Below are positions 37,601 to 48,400 of a stretch of 64,000 bases of DNA, in pieces. Origin of the DNA: OLB7 sp966250335 (GTDB lineage: Bacteria; Bacteroidota; Ignavibacteria; OLB7); NCBI GenBank assembly GCA_966250335.1, contig CBINGZ010000009.1:82745-146744 (forward strand). Reading direction: 5' to 3'. The translations under genes were made by a program, and so were the position numbers. How positions within the stretch are numbered: position 1 is the first letter of the stretch; the number at the start of each line of letters is the position of its first letter. The notes under the pieces were generated by a model. The model made no database searches. It saw nothing but the letters and a program-made list of their open reading frames with translations, and was not told where the DNA came from.

Positions 37601-38232
37601 TCACGATGGGAGCGACGACTCCGGGAAAGGGGATGATCTTCGAGACCTATTTCAATCCTCCGAGCGCGTTCGCCCTCTCGGTGCCGTTGTATTTCGACAG
37701 ACTCGACAGCCTGATGCGGTCGTACGAGCGGCTCCTCAACTTCGGTGTGCTTGTCGGCTCCGAACCGAGAGGGATTATCGAACGGAAGGCGGATCTGGTC
37801 AACGGACAGGCGTTTTCATGGTCGCTCGGCGCCCGTGATCGCGACAATATTCGATTTGCCCTTGCCACGCTTCTCCGGATCGGGGTTCACGCCGGCGCTC
37901 GTCGCGCCGTGCTTCCGATGCAGCCCGGTGTCGATCTCGATCTTTCGGCGAACGGAGGAAAAGCTGCCGAGGATTTCATCAAACGACTGATGGAATATCC
38001 CTTCTCGATGAGCGATATGCTTCTGTCGACGGCGCACCCGCAGGGGGGGAATCTGATGGCCTCCTCAACATCTCCCGAATACGACAAGGCGGTTGTCGAC
38101 GAAACGTTCCGTGTAAAGGGCTACGACAACGTCTTCGTTGCCGACGCATCGCTGTTCCCCACCGGGGTCGACATCAACCCGCAATGGACCATCATGGCGA
38201 TGAGCTCGCTGGCGTCGAAGGAGGTGATGTGA
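34666..38232 (+). CDS. Multi-pass membrane protein fused to a GMC-type FAD oxidoreductase
   Basis: 1,188 residues from ATG at 34666. The N-terminal half (about 1-480) has ten or more hydrophobic segments, for example VVPIVVTAVISTALVYAL, LLGIGYLIYLLFLFVGAFGA and MGFLFVGILAVALTAAILLV. A polar linker (about 480-680) leads to a GMC oxidoreductase: FAD-binding GSGPGGAVMAYRL starting near 690, QGECVGGGSVINNA near 750, the C-terminal HPQGGN (catalytic His near 1123) and DASLFPTGVDINPQWTIMAM. Relatives include cholesterol oxidase and long-chain alcohol oxidases. The membrane portion suggests a lipid or quinone-linked substrate (inference). The stop overlaps the next gene start (GTGA), so the two proteins are probably made together. 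Confidence 0.85.
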   Translation: MIPFFHLRGYPGVDPLDHVSQTVRTVVPIVVTAVISTALVYALDPGLRLVQFVSIWMMIAEVVGYSLFVGFVSVSIRKSSSIVQSVLILIPIFLLEFYLQSHVREEGGNALWVYYPGTFIDAIRFLPLRFFLTIGFDAVLIGPGCLWLSRLLVTMFRTGEENKEWELARKKLETPVPSAPEWGDEIVPKPARSRQFRVLRLLGIGYLIYLLFLFVGAFGASSWPEQVRNLFDTVFANPFTGVSTFSKIGFMIVLAFTAAYNPRIRWHATLVLLVGHLMSVVMSLIFYLVGEAPPAQHQFLLISAIVDVVMVALFAWIMITSSADRYRMEQELTFPSTFSLPAQLMRMGFLFVGILAVALTAAILLVRFYGDRSTAIGAIFGSPDPALSNAITMYSVIALLGFLMVGLSRLRDFLMQVLLFGFMLTIVTGVPWLLFSEAVVREAGEPEVNVTPWFVGNLVLTAVIYGALVGLRKMKYDVDYSITSFNPSSARSVLAMHDAIFGHPKETNPDEIERSSDVLQSIDRYVGTIRGRKRGLLNFPYWMVENLFNVLFGLRPSFSTMSTEERKYFLRRYLIRRPEERRRACMPELADFARDMSTAAHAILMFATYSQLKRHRLIGYVPPGARDRLQSDCVDTPPPFTRVADLPVDHNSPENWKRTSAASCRIPAPRVSTPVDEPAIPSEVDFVVIGSGPGGAVMAYRLAQSHPGASILIVERGARYSPLQDFNDREMEMMPKLYKEGGLQQTKRADMFVLQGECVGGGSVINNAICYPMPKHVERIWSGEYGINLAGLDAEYRKIAEELNITPLSQAGINKRMEERFVRGVNGYNRTLSDGQLNLVSASLANASGGIGDGLWNIGNHYLRKRSVLETYIPWAEARGMIGGKGDERVRVVSNTSAVQFFSDRGRATAVQLQVGTGELKKVTVRRAVVVACGVISSSHFLMRSGVRKNVGLRMSCNFAFPFLFEVDEIIRGFDGEQITMGATTPGKGMIFETYFNPPSAFALSVPLYFDRLDSLMRSYERLLNFGVLVGSEPRGIIERKADLVNGQAFSWSLGARDRDNIRFALATLLRIGVHAGARRAVLPMQPGVDLDLSANGGKAAEDFIKRLMEYPFSMSDMLLSTAHPQGGNLMASSTSPEYDKAVVDETFRVKGYDNVFVADASLFPTGVDINPQWTIMAMSSLASKEVM

Positions 38233-40133
38233 ACCTGAACGACGGATCGACGTCGGTCGAACAGCGGATTCTGGTGATATCCGATCTGCACATGACCGGA
38301 GGCCGCAGCAGCGACACCGGAACCTGGTCTCCCACCGAGGATTTCTTTCAGGATGAGGAGTTCGCGCTCTTCCTTGCGCATTACTGCCGGGAGGGCCGCA
38401 CGACCACGCTCGTCATCAACGGAGATCTCTTCGATTTTCTCCAGGTGATCGAATTCCCCAGACAATGGTGGAGGGATCGAGGGAAGGATGAGCAGGGAAG
38501 GGATCGGCCGAAGGGTTATATCTACAGCGAGACCAGTCCGTGGGGCGGGCAGTTCCAGTACGATATTCCCCTGTCCGATATCAACCCCACATACGGCCTG
38601 CGCTGCACCATGGAGGCAACGCGATTCCTGACCGGAAGGATCATCGAGGGGCACGAACGTTTCTTCAGGGCGCTCGTCGAGTTCGTCGCCTGCAACGGCA
38701 ACAGGGTCGTGATCCTGAAGGGAAATCACGACGTACAGCTTTTCTGGCAGGAGGTACAGGATGAAATTCTTGCCCGATTGCGATACATCGCCGCGCACCG
38801 GATGCCCGACGGCAGGCCCGTCGATTTCGCTGCCGATCGTGTGATATTCAAGCCGTGGTTCCATTACGTCCCCGGGCTTGTCTGGATAGAGCACGGGAAC
38901 CAGTACGAGTACACGACATCGTTCATGAACTTCCTCCACCCGACGCTTCCGTTTGCGTATGACGAGACGGGAGGAGAGAGGAAGCGCGTATCGCGAAGCG
39001 ATAAAACAGGGGAGAAGCCGTCGGCTGCCGCCGCCCATATCGAACTCGATTTCTCCAGCTTCCTTGTGCGCTATCTTACGAACCCCGGAGAGCCGCTCAA
39101 CCCTCTCGCCGACAACATCCGGCCGCTGACCCGCTACTGGGAGGGGATGTGGCGCGATCATCCCTTCTTCGTGCTCGGAACGGTTCGCGCGGGTCTGGTG
39201 CTTATTCTGAAAGCGTTCGCCAAGTCATCCACGATGCGTCTGAAAACCGGTTGGAGCAGCCGCACGATGAGCGAGGAAAATCGTGAACTGATGGGTGCAC
39301 AGGTTGTGGAGCCCCGGGTTACGTTCCCTGTTCTCGACGAACTCGATCAGTGCAAGGAGGAACCTGTCATGGCGCATGGACCGCTCCGGGTGCTCTGGTG
39401 GTTCTTCAGGCCGATGATCGTCGGCGTCCTCTGGCTGATCCCGCTCTTCTTCGTGACGGCAAACGTCGGGAGGTGGATCTCCGACCCTTCTCCCGACGCC
39501 CCCTGGTATCTCCCGACATTGATTATCGCGCTGCGAGGATTGATCGTGATCGGAGCCGGGGCGGTGCTTCTCTGGATCAGTCAATACTACAGACGCGTTC
39601 AATCGTGGCGGAGGCGGAGGGAGGCGCTTGCCGAGCGGAAGAAGGCTCGTTCCGTGAAGCCGCCCGGCTCCGGCAAACCCGATCCCGCGCTCCGTCCCAG
39701 GCTTGTCAGGTCGACGGTCCACGATCTGCGGACGATGGCTGCATATATCGCGGGACTGGTGGATGTTCCGTACGTCACCTTCGGCCACACCCACTACGTC
39801 GATCTCTACAATCTTGATGACGATGTAAAGGGAATGTGGACCGAACGGAGCGGATCAACGACCGTCCGCCGCTACTTCAACACCGGCACATGGATGTCGA
39901 TCTTCGAACCGCGCGAGCAGCTCTTCCGTGAGGCTCGGCAGCTCACCTTTCTGGAGATCGTGCGGGAGAGCGATGGAAGTTCGCGGGCCGATCTTCACTG
40001 CTGGTATCCGCCGCAGTCGGCTCCACGATCGGTGGTGGTCGTGAATATGGAAGAGCCGGACAACAGTGTCGAGAACGGGATTCTGATGTCGACGATCCGC
40101 GGGCTGGGAGGGCTGAGCGGGAAGAGCGAATGA
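38229..40133 (+). CDS. Membrane-associated metallophosphoesterase
   Basis: 634 residues starting at GTG 38229, with AAGGAGG at 38218-38224; the upstream ATG at 38184 in the same frame lies inside the GMC gene and has no ribosome binding site. The calcineurin-like phosphoesterase metal ligands are present: DLH (19-21), GDLFD near 65, GNHD at 165-168, an HGN further on, and FGHTH at 518-522. About 300 residues separate the HGN and FGHTH motifs; this insertion carries two transmembrane segments (about 396-420 and 435-455: GVLWLIPLFFVTANVG, LRGLIVIGAGAVLLWI). The layout resembles membrane enzymes that cleave lipid-linked phosphates. The tight coupling to the GMC gene suggests a shared substrate or pathway. 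Confidence 0.85.
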   Translation: MNLNDGSTSVEQRILVISDLHMTGGRSSDTGTWSPTEDFFQDEEFALFLAHYCREGRTTTLVINGDLFDFLQVIEFPRQWWRDRGKDEQGRDRPKGYIYSETSPWGGQFQYDIPLSDINPTYGLRCTMEATRFLTGRIIEGHERFFRALVEFVACNGNRVVILKGNHDVQLFWQEVQDEILARLRYIAAHRMPDGRPVDFAADRVIFKPWFHYVPGLVWIEHGNQYEYTTSFMNFLHPTLPFAYDETGGERKRVSRSDKTGEKPSAAAAHIELDFSSFLVRYLTNPGEPLNPLADNIRPLTRYWEGMWRDHPFFVLGTVRAGLVLILKAFAKSSTMRLKTGWSSRTMSEENRELMGAQVVEPRVTFPVLDELDQCKEEPVMAHGPLRVLWWFFRPMIVGVLWLIPLFFVTANVGRWISDPSPDAPWYLPTLIIALRGLIVIGAGAVLLWISQYYRRVQSWRRRREALAERKKARSVKPPGSGKPDPALRPRLVRSTVHDLRTMAAYIAGLVDVPYVTFGHTHYVDLYNLDDDVKGMWTERSGSTTVRRYFNTGTWMSIFEPREQLFREARQLTFLEIVRESDGSSRADLHCWYPPQSAPRSVVVVNMEEPDNSVENGILMSTIRGLGGLSGKSE

Positions 40134-40439
40134 TTGTCGAGCGATGGAAGTTGTCGAAGGAGATCACCACCCGGGCGACAATCATCTCGTAATCGTCCTC
40201 TTCCTCTCCCCAGAAACCGCCTTTCCCCTCAATCGAAACCACCCTCCGTTACCTTATCGATCGTAACGAACCGTTCCGTCGGGCGCCCCGACATGCGACG
40301 GAGCGAGGATCGTGCCGTGATACGGTGGAGCTTTCCCGGCCGTATCCGACGGCTCCTACACGGCACTGTGGTGTCGTTCGGGCGGTCGGAGGCTCCTCGG
40401 TCACGTCATCAACCACGAACCATCTTATCGGAGCATTCC
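40134..40439 (+). other. 306-bp intergenic region before the T9SS gene
   Basis: The frame of the next gene is open through this region, but the signal peptide begins at the ATG at 40440, so the upstream residues were not included. No gene, hairpin or operator was recognised. Confidence 0.45.
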
Positions 40440-42278
40440 ATGAGAATCACCATTCCCACATCCACCATGCTGTCGGCGCTGATTCTGGTTCTACTGCTGG
40501 TTCCCGGGAGCGGAGGGCTGCTTGCGCAGCGCTGGCAATATGAATACGGCGGCTCGACCTGTCTCGAGTTCGGGACGAAGGGGGTCATGCCGGTCTCGAC
40601 GGGAGGATACATCGCCGCGGGAGCTTCACACAGCACGGCGATCGGCTGCAACGAGCGTGACGTCTACGTCGTGCGGACGAACGACGACGGCAGTCTTGCC
40701 TGGTCCTTCACCTATAACATCGATAATCAGTTGAGTGGGGCGACCTGCGTTCAGGAGTGTGCCAACGGCGATTTTATCGTCACCGGCTCAACAGGTCCCG
40801 GCGCGACATGTTGCTGCCAGCCGAGCAACATCTTTCTGATGCGGCTGCGGCCGGACGGGAGCGTGATCTGGGTGAGGTCGTACGGCACGGAGCGGAGGGA
40901 GAGCGCCTCGTCGGTCATCGAAATGACCACCGGCGACTCCATTCTGACGAGCCCGGGCGATCTCGTCGTCTGCGGTTCGATGCTCGGCGACGACGGCCAG
41001 TCCAGAGGCTACATGATCCGCACCACGGCGGGAGGGAGGCTGATATGGGATAAGACCTATGCGGTCGAGTTGAGTCAGACCATACCGAACCCTCCCGTCT
41101 ACTATTCCACCAACGAGTTGTCGGATGTCGAGGAGGCTGTCCACCATACGCCCGGCACGATCCTGGTTGTCGGAACGATCGCGACGACCGCGCCCGGCTC
41201 GTCGAAGGCGATGCTGATGCGGGTCTACGGTCATGACGGCAGTCCGTATAACGATATCAAGATCTGGTCAGCTCCGGGAGTCCCCACCACCGGAAGCTCC
41301 CTTGTGGAACTGACGGGGAATGCCCAGGGGACCAGTGCCGGTGATGTCGTCGTGACCGGCACGATCATGCAGGGGGGAATCCCGAACGCATACACGGCGC
41401 GGTTCCGGGCGTTCGGTTGCAATGCTCTCGCCGAGGGATATTATCTGAGCGGGTATACAAGCATGGGCAACGACATCCAGGAGATGGCCAACGGCAATCT
41501 TGTCGTCGCGGGCGAGGTGAATGCGCCGCCGTACACCAGCGGAGCCGCGAGCGACGCGATGCTGATCGAGATCAAGCCTGACGATCTCACCTGCACGGGA
41601 AGCAAGATCAACATCTTCGGCGACGCCGACGGCGAGAGCGGATCATCGGTGATGGAGGTGGCCGCCTCCGGCTCGCGCACCGCCGGGTTTGTGATGGCGG
41701 GGACGTCGGCCGGTCAGCTCTATATGGTCAAGACCGATACACGCGGGAGCAGTTCCTGCAGCTCGAACCCGGTCGATCGGGATGATCTCCGTGTGCCGGG
41801 GTTCGTGGTCGGCTGCAAGGGGGTGACGACCTCTTCATGGAACCAGTGGTGCACCCCCTCCTGGACCGCGGACCGTCGTATATGGGAGAGCAAGCTCTGC
41901 TATCTGACCAACGGGATCCGCGACAACGGCAATCCCGGAGAGGGGACGACCGGAGGGGGAACATCGTCGGTTCCCGTTGAGGAAGGATCGGGACCCGTTT
42001 TCTCCATCTCCAATGACGCCGATATGACGAGCTACCCGAACCCCGTACGGAAGGGGAGCGCCTTCAGGCTGGAGTACACGCTCTCGCGCTCCGGTCCGGT
42101 CACGATCGACGTGGTCGACGTTTCCGGCCGGGTCGTCTATTCGCGTTCCGAGGAATACCCTGCCGGCGCCGGTCTGATTCCCGTCGAGACCGAGGGGTGG
42201 CCGAGCGGTTCGTATCTGGTCAAGCTGAGCACCTCCGGCGCCGCGGCATCGCAGCGGGTGACGGTGGTGGATAGGTAG
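40440..42278 (+). CDS. Secreted T9SS protein of unknown function
   Basis: 612 residues from ATG at 40440 (MRITIPTSTMLSALILVLLL), with GGAG about 8 nt upstream. The frame is open for another 102 codons upstream without a signal-peptide-like start. The mature region repeats phrases such as GGYIAAG, NGDFIVTGS, PGDLVVCGS, AGDVVVTGT and NGNLVVAGE, each followed by a hydrophobic strand; this suggests a beta-propeller. It is Cys-rich, including CCCQ. The C-terminal domain (SYPNPVRKGSAF, VDVSGRVVYS, SGSYLVKLS) is a T9SS sorting domain. A perfect hairpin at 42312-42351 follows the stop. Confidence 0.82.
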   Translation: MRITIPTSTMLSALILVLLLVPGSGGLLAQRWQYEYGGSTCLEFGTKGVMPVSTGGYIAAGASHSTAIGCNERDVYVVRTNDDGSLAWSFTYNIDNQLSGATCVQECANGDFIVTGSTGPGATCCCQPSNIFLMRLRPDGSVIWVRSYGTERRESASSVIEMTTGDSILTSPGDLVVCGSMLGDDGQSRGYMIRTTAGGRLIWDKTYAVELSQTIPNPPVYYSTNELSDVEEAVHHTPGTILVVGTIATTAPGSSKAMLMRVYGHDGSPYNDIKIWSAPGVPTTGSSLVELTGNAQGTSAGDVVVTGTIMQGGIPNAYTARFRAFGCNALAEGYYLSGYTSMGNDIQEMANGNLVVAGEVNAPPYTSGAASDAMLIEIKPDDLTCTGSKINIFGDADGESGSSVMEVAASGSRTAGFVMAGTSAGQLYMVKTDTRGSSSCSSNPVDRDDLRVPGFVVGCKGVTTSSWNQWCTPSWTADRRIWESKLCYLTNGIRDNGNPGEGTTGGGTSSVPVEEGSGPVFSISNDADMTSYPNPVRKGSAFRLEYTLSRSGPVTIDVVDVSGRVVYSRSEEYPAGAGLIPVETEGWPSGSYLVKLSTSGAAASQRVTVVDR

Positions 42279-42311
42279 AGAGGGGTAGGATCTACTTCCC
42301 TGTGCCGTGAT

Positions 42312-42351
42312 ATGAGAACGCCCCGTCGATTTCTCGACGGGGCGTTCTCAT
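42312..42351. terminator. Bidirectional hairpin between convergent genes
   Basis: Perfect 18-bp arms (42312-42329 and 42334-42351; core ACGCCCCGTCGA / TCGACGGGGCGT) with a TTTC loop. It sits between the stop of the plus-strand T9SS gene (42278) and the stop of the minus-strand giant gene (42405), so it can serve both. T tracts outside the stem are weak. Confidence 0.7.
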
Positions 42352-42404
42352 GATATTTCCGCCGGCCGTGCGATACGGCGACGGCGGTTCGATCCGACAG
42401 GAGC

Positions 42405-45400
42405 TTAGTGCAGAGCCACCCACGTTGTACCGTCGTACCCCTCGAACTTGCCGATGGTCGTGTTGAACCGCATCATTCCCTGAACCGGCGTCGCGGGACG
42501 TTCGGCGGTTGTGCCGACCGGGATGATGATCGCGCCGGTGGAGGCCACTTCCAGCTTGGCGCGTGGAGTGCTGGTGCCGATACCGACATCTGCACTGTTG
42601 CCGAGAACGACGGCGTTGCTCTGTCCCACCACGGCGTTTGCGCCGATTGCCGTCGCGTTGGTCAGTGTGGCGGCGCTTGCACCGGTGGTGTTGGCGCTGA
42701 CGCCGATCAGGGTGTTGCTCGAGCCGCCCACGACGGCCGATCCGGCGAATGAGCCGACCGCCGTGTTGCCCGTGCCGGTCGCAAGCAGAAGCGAGTTGTT
42801 GCCGACCGCCGTGCTGTTACTGACGGTAGTGCTTGCCGCGAGGGCGCTGGTTCCGACGGCTGTATTCCCCGCGCCGGTCGTGTTCGCCACCAGGGCGTTG
42901 TGTCCCATGGCGGTGTTGTTGCTGCTCGTCGTGTTCCCCAGCGCTCCGACGCCGGTGGCCGTGTTGTTGGTGCCTGTGGAGTTGAAGAAGAGGGCGTTGA
43001 CGCCGACCGCCGTGTTGTCGGTGCCGGCCGTATTCGTGGCAAGCGCCCCCGCGCCGACGGCGGTATTGGCTGTCGCCGTGTTGGCCGCCAGTGCGTTGGC
43101 GCCGACCGCCGTGTTGACTTCTCCGGTGACGGCTGCCCCGAGCGCGTTACGGCCGACCGCCGTGTTGTTCGCTCCTGTCGTGTTCGCATCGAGCGCGCCG
43201 TAGCCGACCGCCGTGTTGTCGCTCGCCAGGTTCGATTCCAGTGCCGAGGTGCCGAGTGCCGTATTGCCTCCGCCGCTGCTGTTGTCCAGCAGTGCGTTCA
43301 CACCGATCGCCGTGTTGTTGTTGCCGGTCGAGTTCGTCTGCATCGTATTGACGCCGATCGCCGTGTTGTTGATGCCGATCGTGTTGGTGGTCAACGCTCC
43401 GGAACCGACTGCCGTGTTGTCGATGCCGGTCGTGTTCGCCAACATGGCATTGACTCCCATCGCTGTGTTGTTGTTGCCGCCTGTGTTCGCACCCAGAGCG
43501 CCGACACCGGCCGCCGTGTTGTTGTTCCCTCCAAGATTCACCCAGAGAGCATTGACGCCGACCGCCGTGTTGTTGATGCCGGTCGTGTTCGTCGTCAGCG
43601 CTCCCGCGCCGACGGCGGTGTTGGCCGTTGCGGTATTGGCCGCCAGCGCGTCCGCGCCGACGGCGGTGTTCGATCCTCCGGTGACGGTCGCCCCCAGAGC
43701 GTTGCGACCGACTGCCGTGTTGTTCACCGCCGAAGTGTTTGCATCGAGGGCTTGATAACCGACGGCGGTATTGCCGATCGCCGTGTTCTGGGAGAGGGCA
43801 TTGTTACCGACGGCGGTGTTCGATCCTCCGGTGACGGTCGCGCCCAGGGCGTCATGACCGACCGCAGTGTTGCCGGTTGCGGTCGTGCTTGCGTCGAGCG
43901 CGTTGGAGCCGACCGCCGTGTTGTTGTCGACCAGGTTATCCTCCAGGGCATTTCTGCCGATGGCGGTGTTCCCGGCTCCGACGCTGTTGGCCAGGAGCGT
44001 CCCCGCGCCGACGGCGGTATTGCCGATGCCGCTCGAATTGGTCACCATCGCGTTGATGCCCATGGCGGTGTTGTCGTTGCCGCTTGTGTTGCCGCCCAGA
44101 GCGCCGACACCGGTTGCGGTGTTGTTGATGCCGTCGACATTCACGAGGAGAGCGTTCACGCCGACCGCGGTGTTGCCGGTGCCGATCGTGTTTGCCTCCA
44201 GAGCCCCGGCTCCGACGGCGGTGTTCCCCGTTGCCGTGTTGGCCCCGAGCGCGTTGGCGCCGACAGCGGTGTTCGCTCCTCCGACAATGGTCGAGCCGAG
44301 GGCGTTCCGGCCGACGGCGGTGTTGCTGGTGGCGGTCGTGTTCGCATCGAGCGCGCCGTAGCCGACGGCCGTATTGTCGCTGGCCAGGTTATCCGCCAGC
44401 GCCGACGTGCCGACGGCCGTATTGCCTCCACCCGCGCTGTTGGCCTGTAGCGCGCTCGTGCCGATCGCCGTGTTGTTGTCGCCGTCGAGGTTCGTCTGCA
44501 TCGCGTTGTTTCCCACGGCCACGTTGTTGAACCCGATGGTGTTGCCGCTCATCGCGCTTCCGCCCATCGCCGTGTTGTCGGTGCCGGTCGTGTTCGCCAC
44601 CAGCGCGTTGATCCCCATGGCGGTGTTGTTGTTGCCGGTCGTGTTCCCACCGAGCGCGCCGACACCGGTTGCGGTGTTGTTGATGCCGCCGACGTTGACG
44701 AGAAGCGCATTGACGCCGACCGCCGTGTTGCTGGTGCCGGTCGTGTTCGCCGCAAGCGACCCGGCTCCGACGGCGGTGTTGGCCGTTGCCGTGTTGGCTC
44801 CCAGCGCGTTGGCTCCGACGGCGGTGTTCGACCCGCCGGTGCTCGTCGAGCCGAGAGCATTCCGGCCGACGGCGGTGTTGCTGATCGCCGTCGTGTTGGC
44901 ATCGAGCGCGCCGTAACCGACGGCGGTGTTGTTGCTGGCAAGGTTGAGCTGAAGCGCCGATGTGCCGATCGCGGTATTGCCTCCTCCGGAGATGTTCTCC
45001 AGCAGGGCGCTTGCGCCGATCGCGGTATTGTTGTTGCCGTCCACACCCTTCTGGGCCGTGTTGACTCCCATCGCGACATTGTTGATGCCGGTCGTGTTCA
45101 TCTGAAGCGAGTTGTTGCCGACCGCCGTGTTGTCGGTGCCGGTCGTGTTCTTCAGAAGAGCATTGACGCCGACGGCAGTGCCGCCGTTGACGGTCGTTGC
45201 AGCCAGGGCTCCGACGCCGACCGCCGTATTCGCCGAGCCGCTGACGTTCAGCAGCAGCGCGTTGACGCCGATCGCCGTGTTGATCGCGCCGTCGACGTTC
45301 GCACCGAGCGCCTCGTTGCCGATCGCCGTGTTCCCTGTTGCCGTCGTATTGGCGTCGAGCGCGCGGTAGCCGAGGGCGGTATTGGCGTCGCCGGTCGTGT

Positions 45401-48400
45401 TGGCGGCGCCGGCCTCGAATCCGACGAACGCATTGTTCACGCCGCCGGCCGTGTTGGCCGCTCCCGCCCCGACGCCGACGAAGATGTTGCTTGTGCCCGG
45501 GCTGATACCGAGGACGCGATTGCCGCCGATGTTGTACTGCGTCGTCGTGTTGATGTTCCCGGTGGCGTCGAGCGCCGTGGCGGTACCGGTGCCGGTGGCG
45601 GTCGCCACCAGAGTCAGCGCCGTCGCGTTCAGGTTGCCGGCCGCGCCGGAGCTCGATGTGATCCGTGCGCCCGCCGCCGCCGCATCAGGAGCCGCTGCGG
45701 CATAGGCGACGTCGAAGAGATAGTTGGTGCGGGGCGTCGCGCTGTTCTGCGTGGTCGTGACGTTGTAGAGGACTGTCGAGCCTCCGATGACCGAGCTGAC
45801 CGAACGCTTCAGCAGATCGCCGTTGTTGTCCGCGACCACGATGCCGTCGTTCGCGCCGGGGGTATAGGGGGTGACGACCGAGGCGCCCCCGAGTGAACCG
45901 AGACGGACATTCGCGGTTCCCGCCGTCCCCGCCACATGGAGTCGCACCGCAGGTGTCGTCGTGCCGATGCCGACCCGTGCGTCGGCGCCCGCTCCGTTCG
46001 TGCCGTTGATCGAGCCGATCACCACGCTGTTGTCCTGCGCCACCAGGGCGTTCGCGCCGATCGCCGTCGCATTGTTCAACGTCCCCGTGCTGACGTTGGC
46101 GAGGTAGCCGAGGAACGTGTTCGCGCCTCCGGTCGTAACTCCCGTGCCGGCGTTCGCGCCGACTGCCGTATTGATATTGCTTGCCGGTCCCGTGGCGTTC
46201 TGAAGCGTGCCGGTTCCGATGGCGGTATTCCCGCTGCCGGTGGTGTTCATCGCCAGGGCCATCGAACCGGAAGCCGTGTTCCCCAGACCGGTGGTGTTGC
46301 TCAGCAGGGCGCTGTCGCCGACCGCCGTGTTCCGGACACCGGAGGTGTTTCTCAGCAGGGCGCTGTCGCCGACCGCCGTGTTGCGGCTTCCGTCGACGTT
46401 CGCGCCGAGAGCATCATGTCCCATCGCGACATTATCGAAGCCGGTCGTGCTCGCGTCGAGAGCGCCGGCGCCGACCGCGACGTTGGAGACGCCGGTCGAA
46501 AGCTTCAATGCATCGAGACCGACGGCCGTGCTGTTGCTTCCGGTCGTGTTCTGCAGGGCGCCCGAGCCGACGGCGGTGTTCCCGGAACCGGTCACGTTGG
46601 TCGAGAGCGAGAAGAATCCGACCGAGGTATTGTTGCCTCCCGTGGTCGTCGCTCCCAGTGCCAGGACGCCGTTGGCCGTGTTGCCGAGGGCTGTCGTGGT
46701 GGCTCCAAGCGCGCCGGCGCCGGTGGCCGTGTTGGCGATGCCGGTCGTTGTATTGCGTAGCGCCGATACACCGACCGCCGTGTTCGAAGCCCCACCGGTG
46801 TTGTTCGCCAGCGTCAGGGCGCCGACCGCCGTGTTGTTCATCCCGGTCGTATTGTTCAGCAACGCGCTGTCACCGACCGCGGTGTTGCTGAAACCTGTCG
46901 TGTTCCTCAGCAGGGCGCTGTCGCCGATTGCGATATTGTTCGAGGCCGCGGTGGCGGCGCCGAGGGCATCCCTGCCGATTGCGATATTTCCCGAGCCGCT
47001 CAGGTTCGCGTCGAAAGCGTTTGCTCCGACCGCGACGTTCCCCGCGCCGGTCGTGTTGGCGGCGCCGGCGTTGCTGCCGACGAACGCATTGCTGTTTCCC
47101 GTGGTGTTTGCCGTTCCCGCGCCCACGCCCGCAAAGATGTTGGCTGTTCCCGGCACGCTCAACACCCGGGCGCCGCCGATATTATACTGTGTGCTGCTGT
47201 TGATGTTCCCGGTGACGCTCACCTTGTCCGTTGCCGAGAATGCGCCGCCGACTCCAACGTTGCCGGTGGCGTCGTCGATCGTCACACGTGTCGTGTTCCC
47301 CGCGATGATGTTGAGATCCTGAGCATTGGTCGTGCCGAGCACATCGCCCGGATCGGCCGCATTGCCGGTCTGGAGCCAGGCAGCGCCCGTGATCGAGTTG
47401 TCGACATAGTCCTTGTTGGCAGCGTCGGTGCCGGCCACCGGTGTCGCCACGCCGGAAACAACCGAGCCGCTGAAGGTCACCGTGCCGGTGCCGGCGTTGA
47501 CGGTGATGTTGTCGTTGCCGTCGCCGAGGGTGACTGCTCCGTTGAGTGTCGTTGCGCCGTCGGCGTTGAGGGTGCCGTTGATGTCGGTGTTTCCGCTTGC
47601 GGCAGCGACGGTGAAGTTTCCAGCGCCGACGTCGAGATCACCTGTGATGTCGACATTATCGGCGAGCTGAAGATCGCCCGTGGTATTGCCGACCTGACCC
47701 TGAAGATCACTGGTGCCGGTAACGGCCATGTTCCCGCTGACGCTCAGGCGATCCCCGGCCGTGGGCGCTCCGCCGACTCCGACGTTTCCGGTAGCATCGT
47801 CGATCGTCACACGCGTCGTGTTCCCCGCGATGATGTTGAGATCCTGAGCATTGGTCGTGCCGAGCACATCACCCGGATCGGCCGCGTTGCCGGTCTGGAG
47901 CCATGCGGCGCCGGTGACCGAGTTGTCGACGTAATCTTTGTTGGCAGCGTCGGTGCCTGCCACCGGCGTCGCGACGCCGGAAACGACCGAACCGCTGAAG
48001 GTCACCGTGCCGGTGCCTGCATTGACGGTAATGTTGTCGTTGCCGTCGCCGAGGGTGGCCGCGCCGTTGAGTGTCGTTGCGCCGTCGGCGTTCAGGGTGC
48101 CGTTGATATCGGTGTTTCCATTTGCGGCCGCGACGGTGAAGTTCCCCGCGCCGACGTCGAGGTCACCTGCCACATCGACATTGTCGGCGAGCTGAAGATC
48201 GCCCGTCGTGTTTCCGACCTGGCCCTGAAGGTCGCTCGTGCCGGTGACGACCATGTTCCCGCTGACGTTCAGCCTGTCGGTCGGCGAGAACGCTCCGCCG
48301 ATGCCGACGTTGCCGGTGGCGTCATCGATCGTCACACGCGTCGTGTTTCCGGCGATGATGTTGAGATCCTGAGCGTTGGTCGTGCCGAGCACGTCCCCCG

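Noticed and set aside
42900..44450. Long plus-strand frames (up to 516 codons) opposite the giant gene
   Set aside because: They mirror the repetitive minus-strand coding sequence, are Arg/Val-rich and have no motif; the opposite strand has a clear signal peptide and known repeats.
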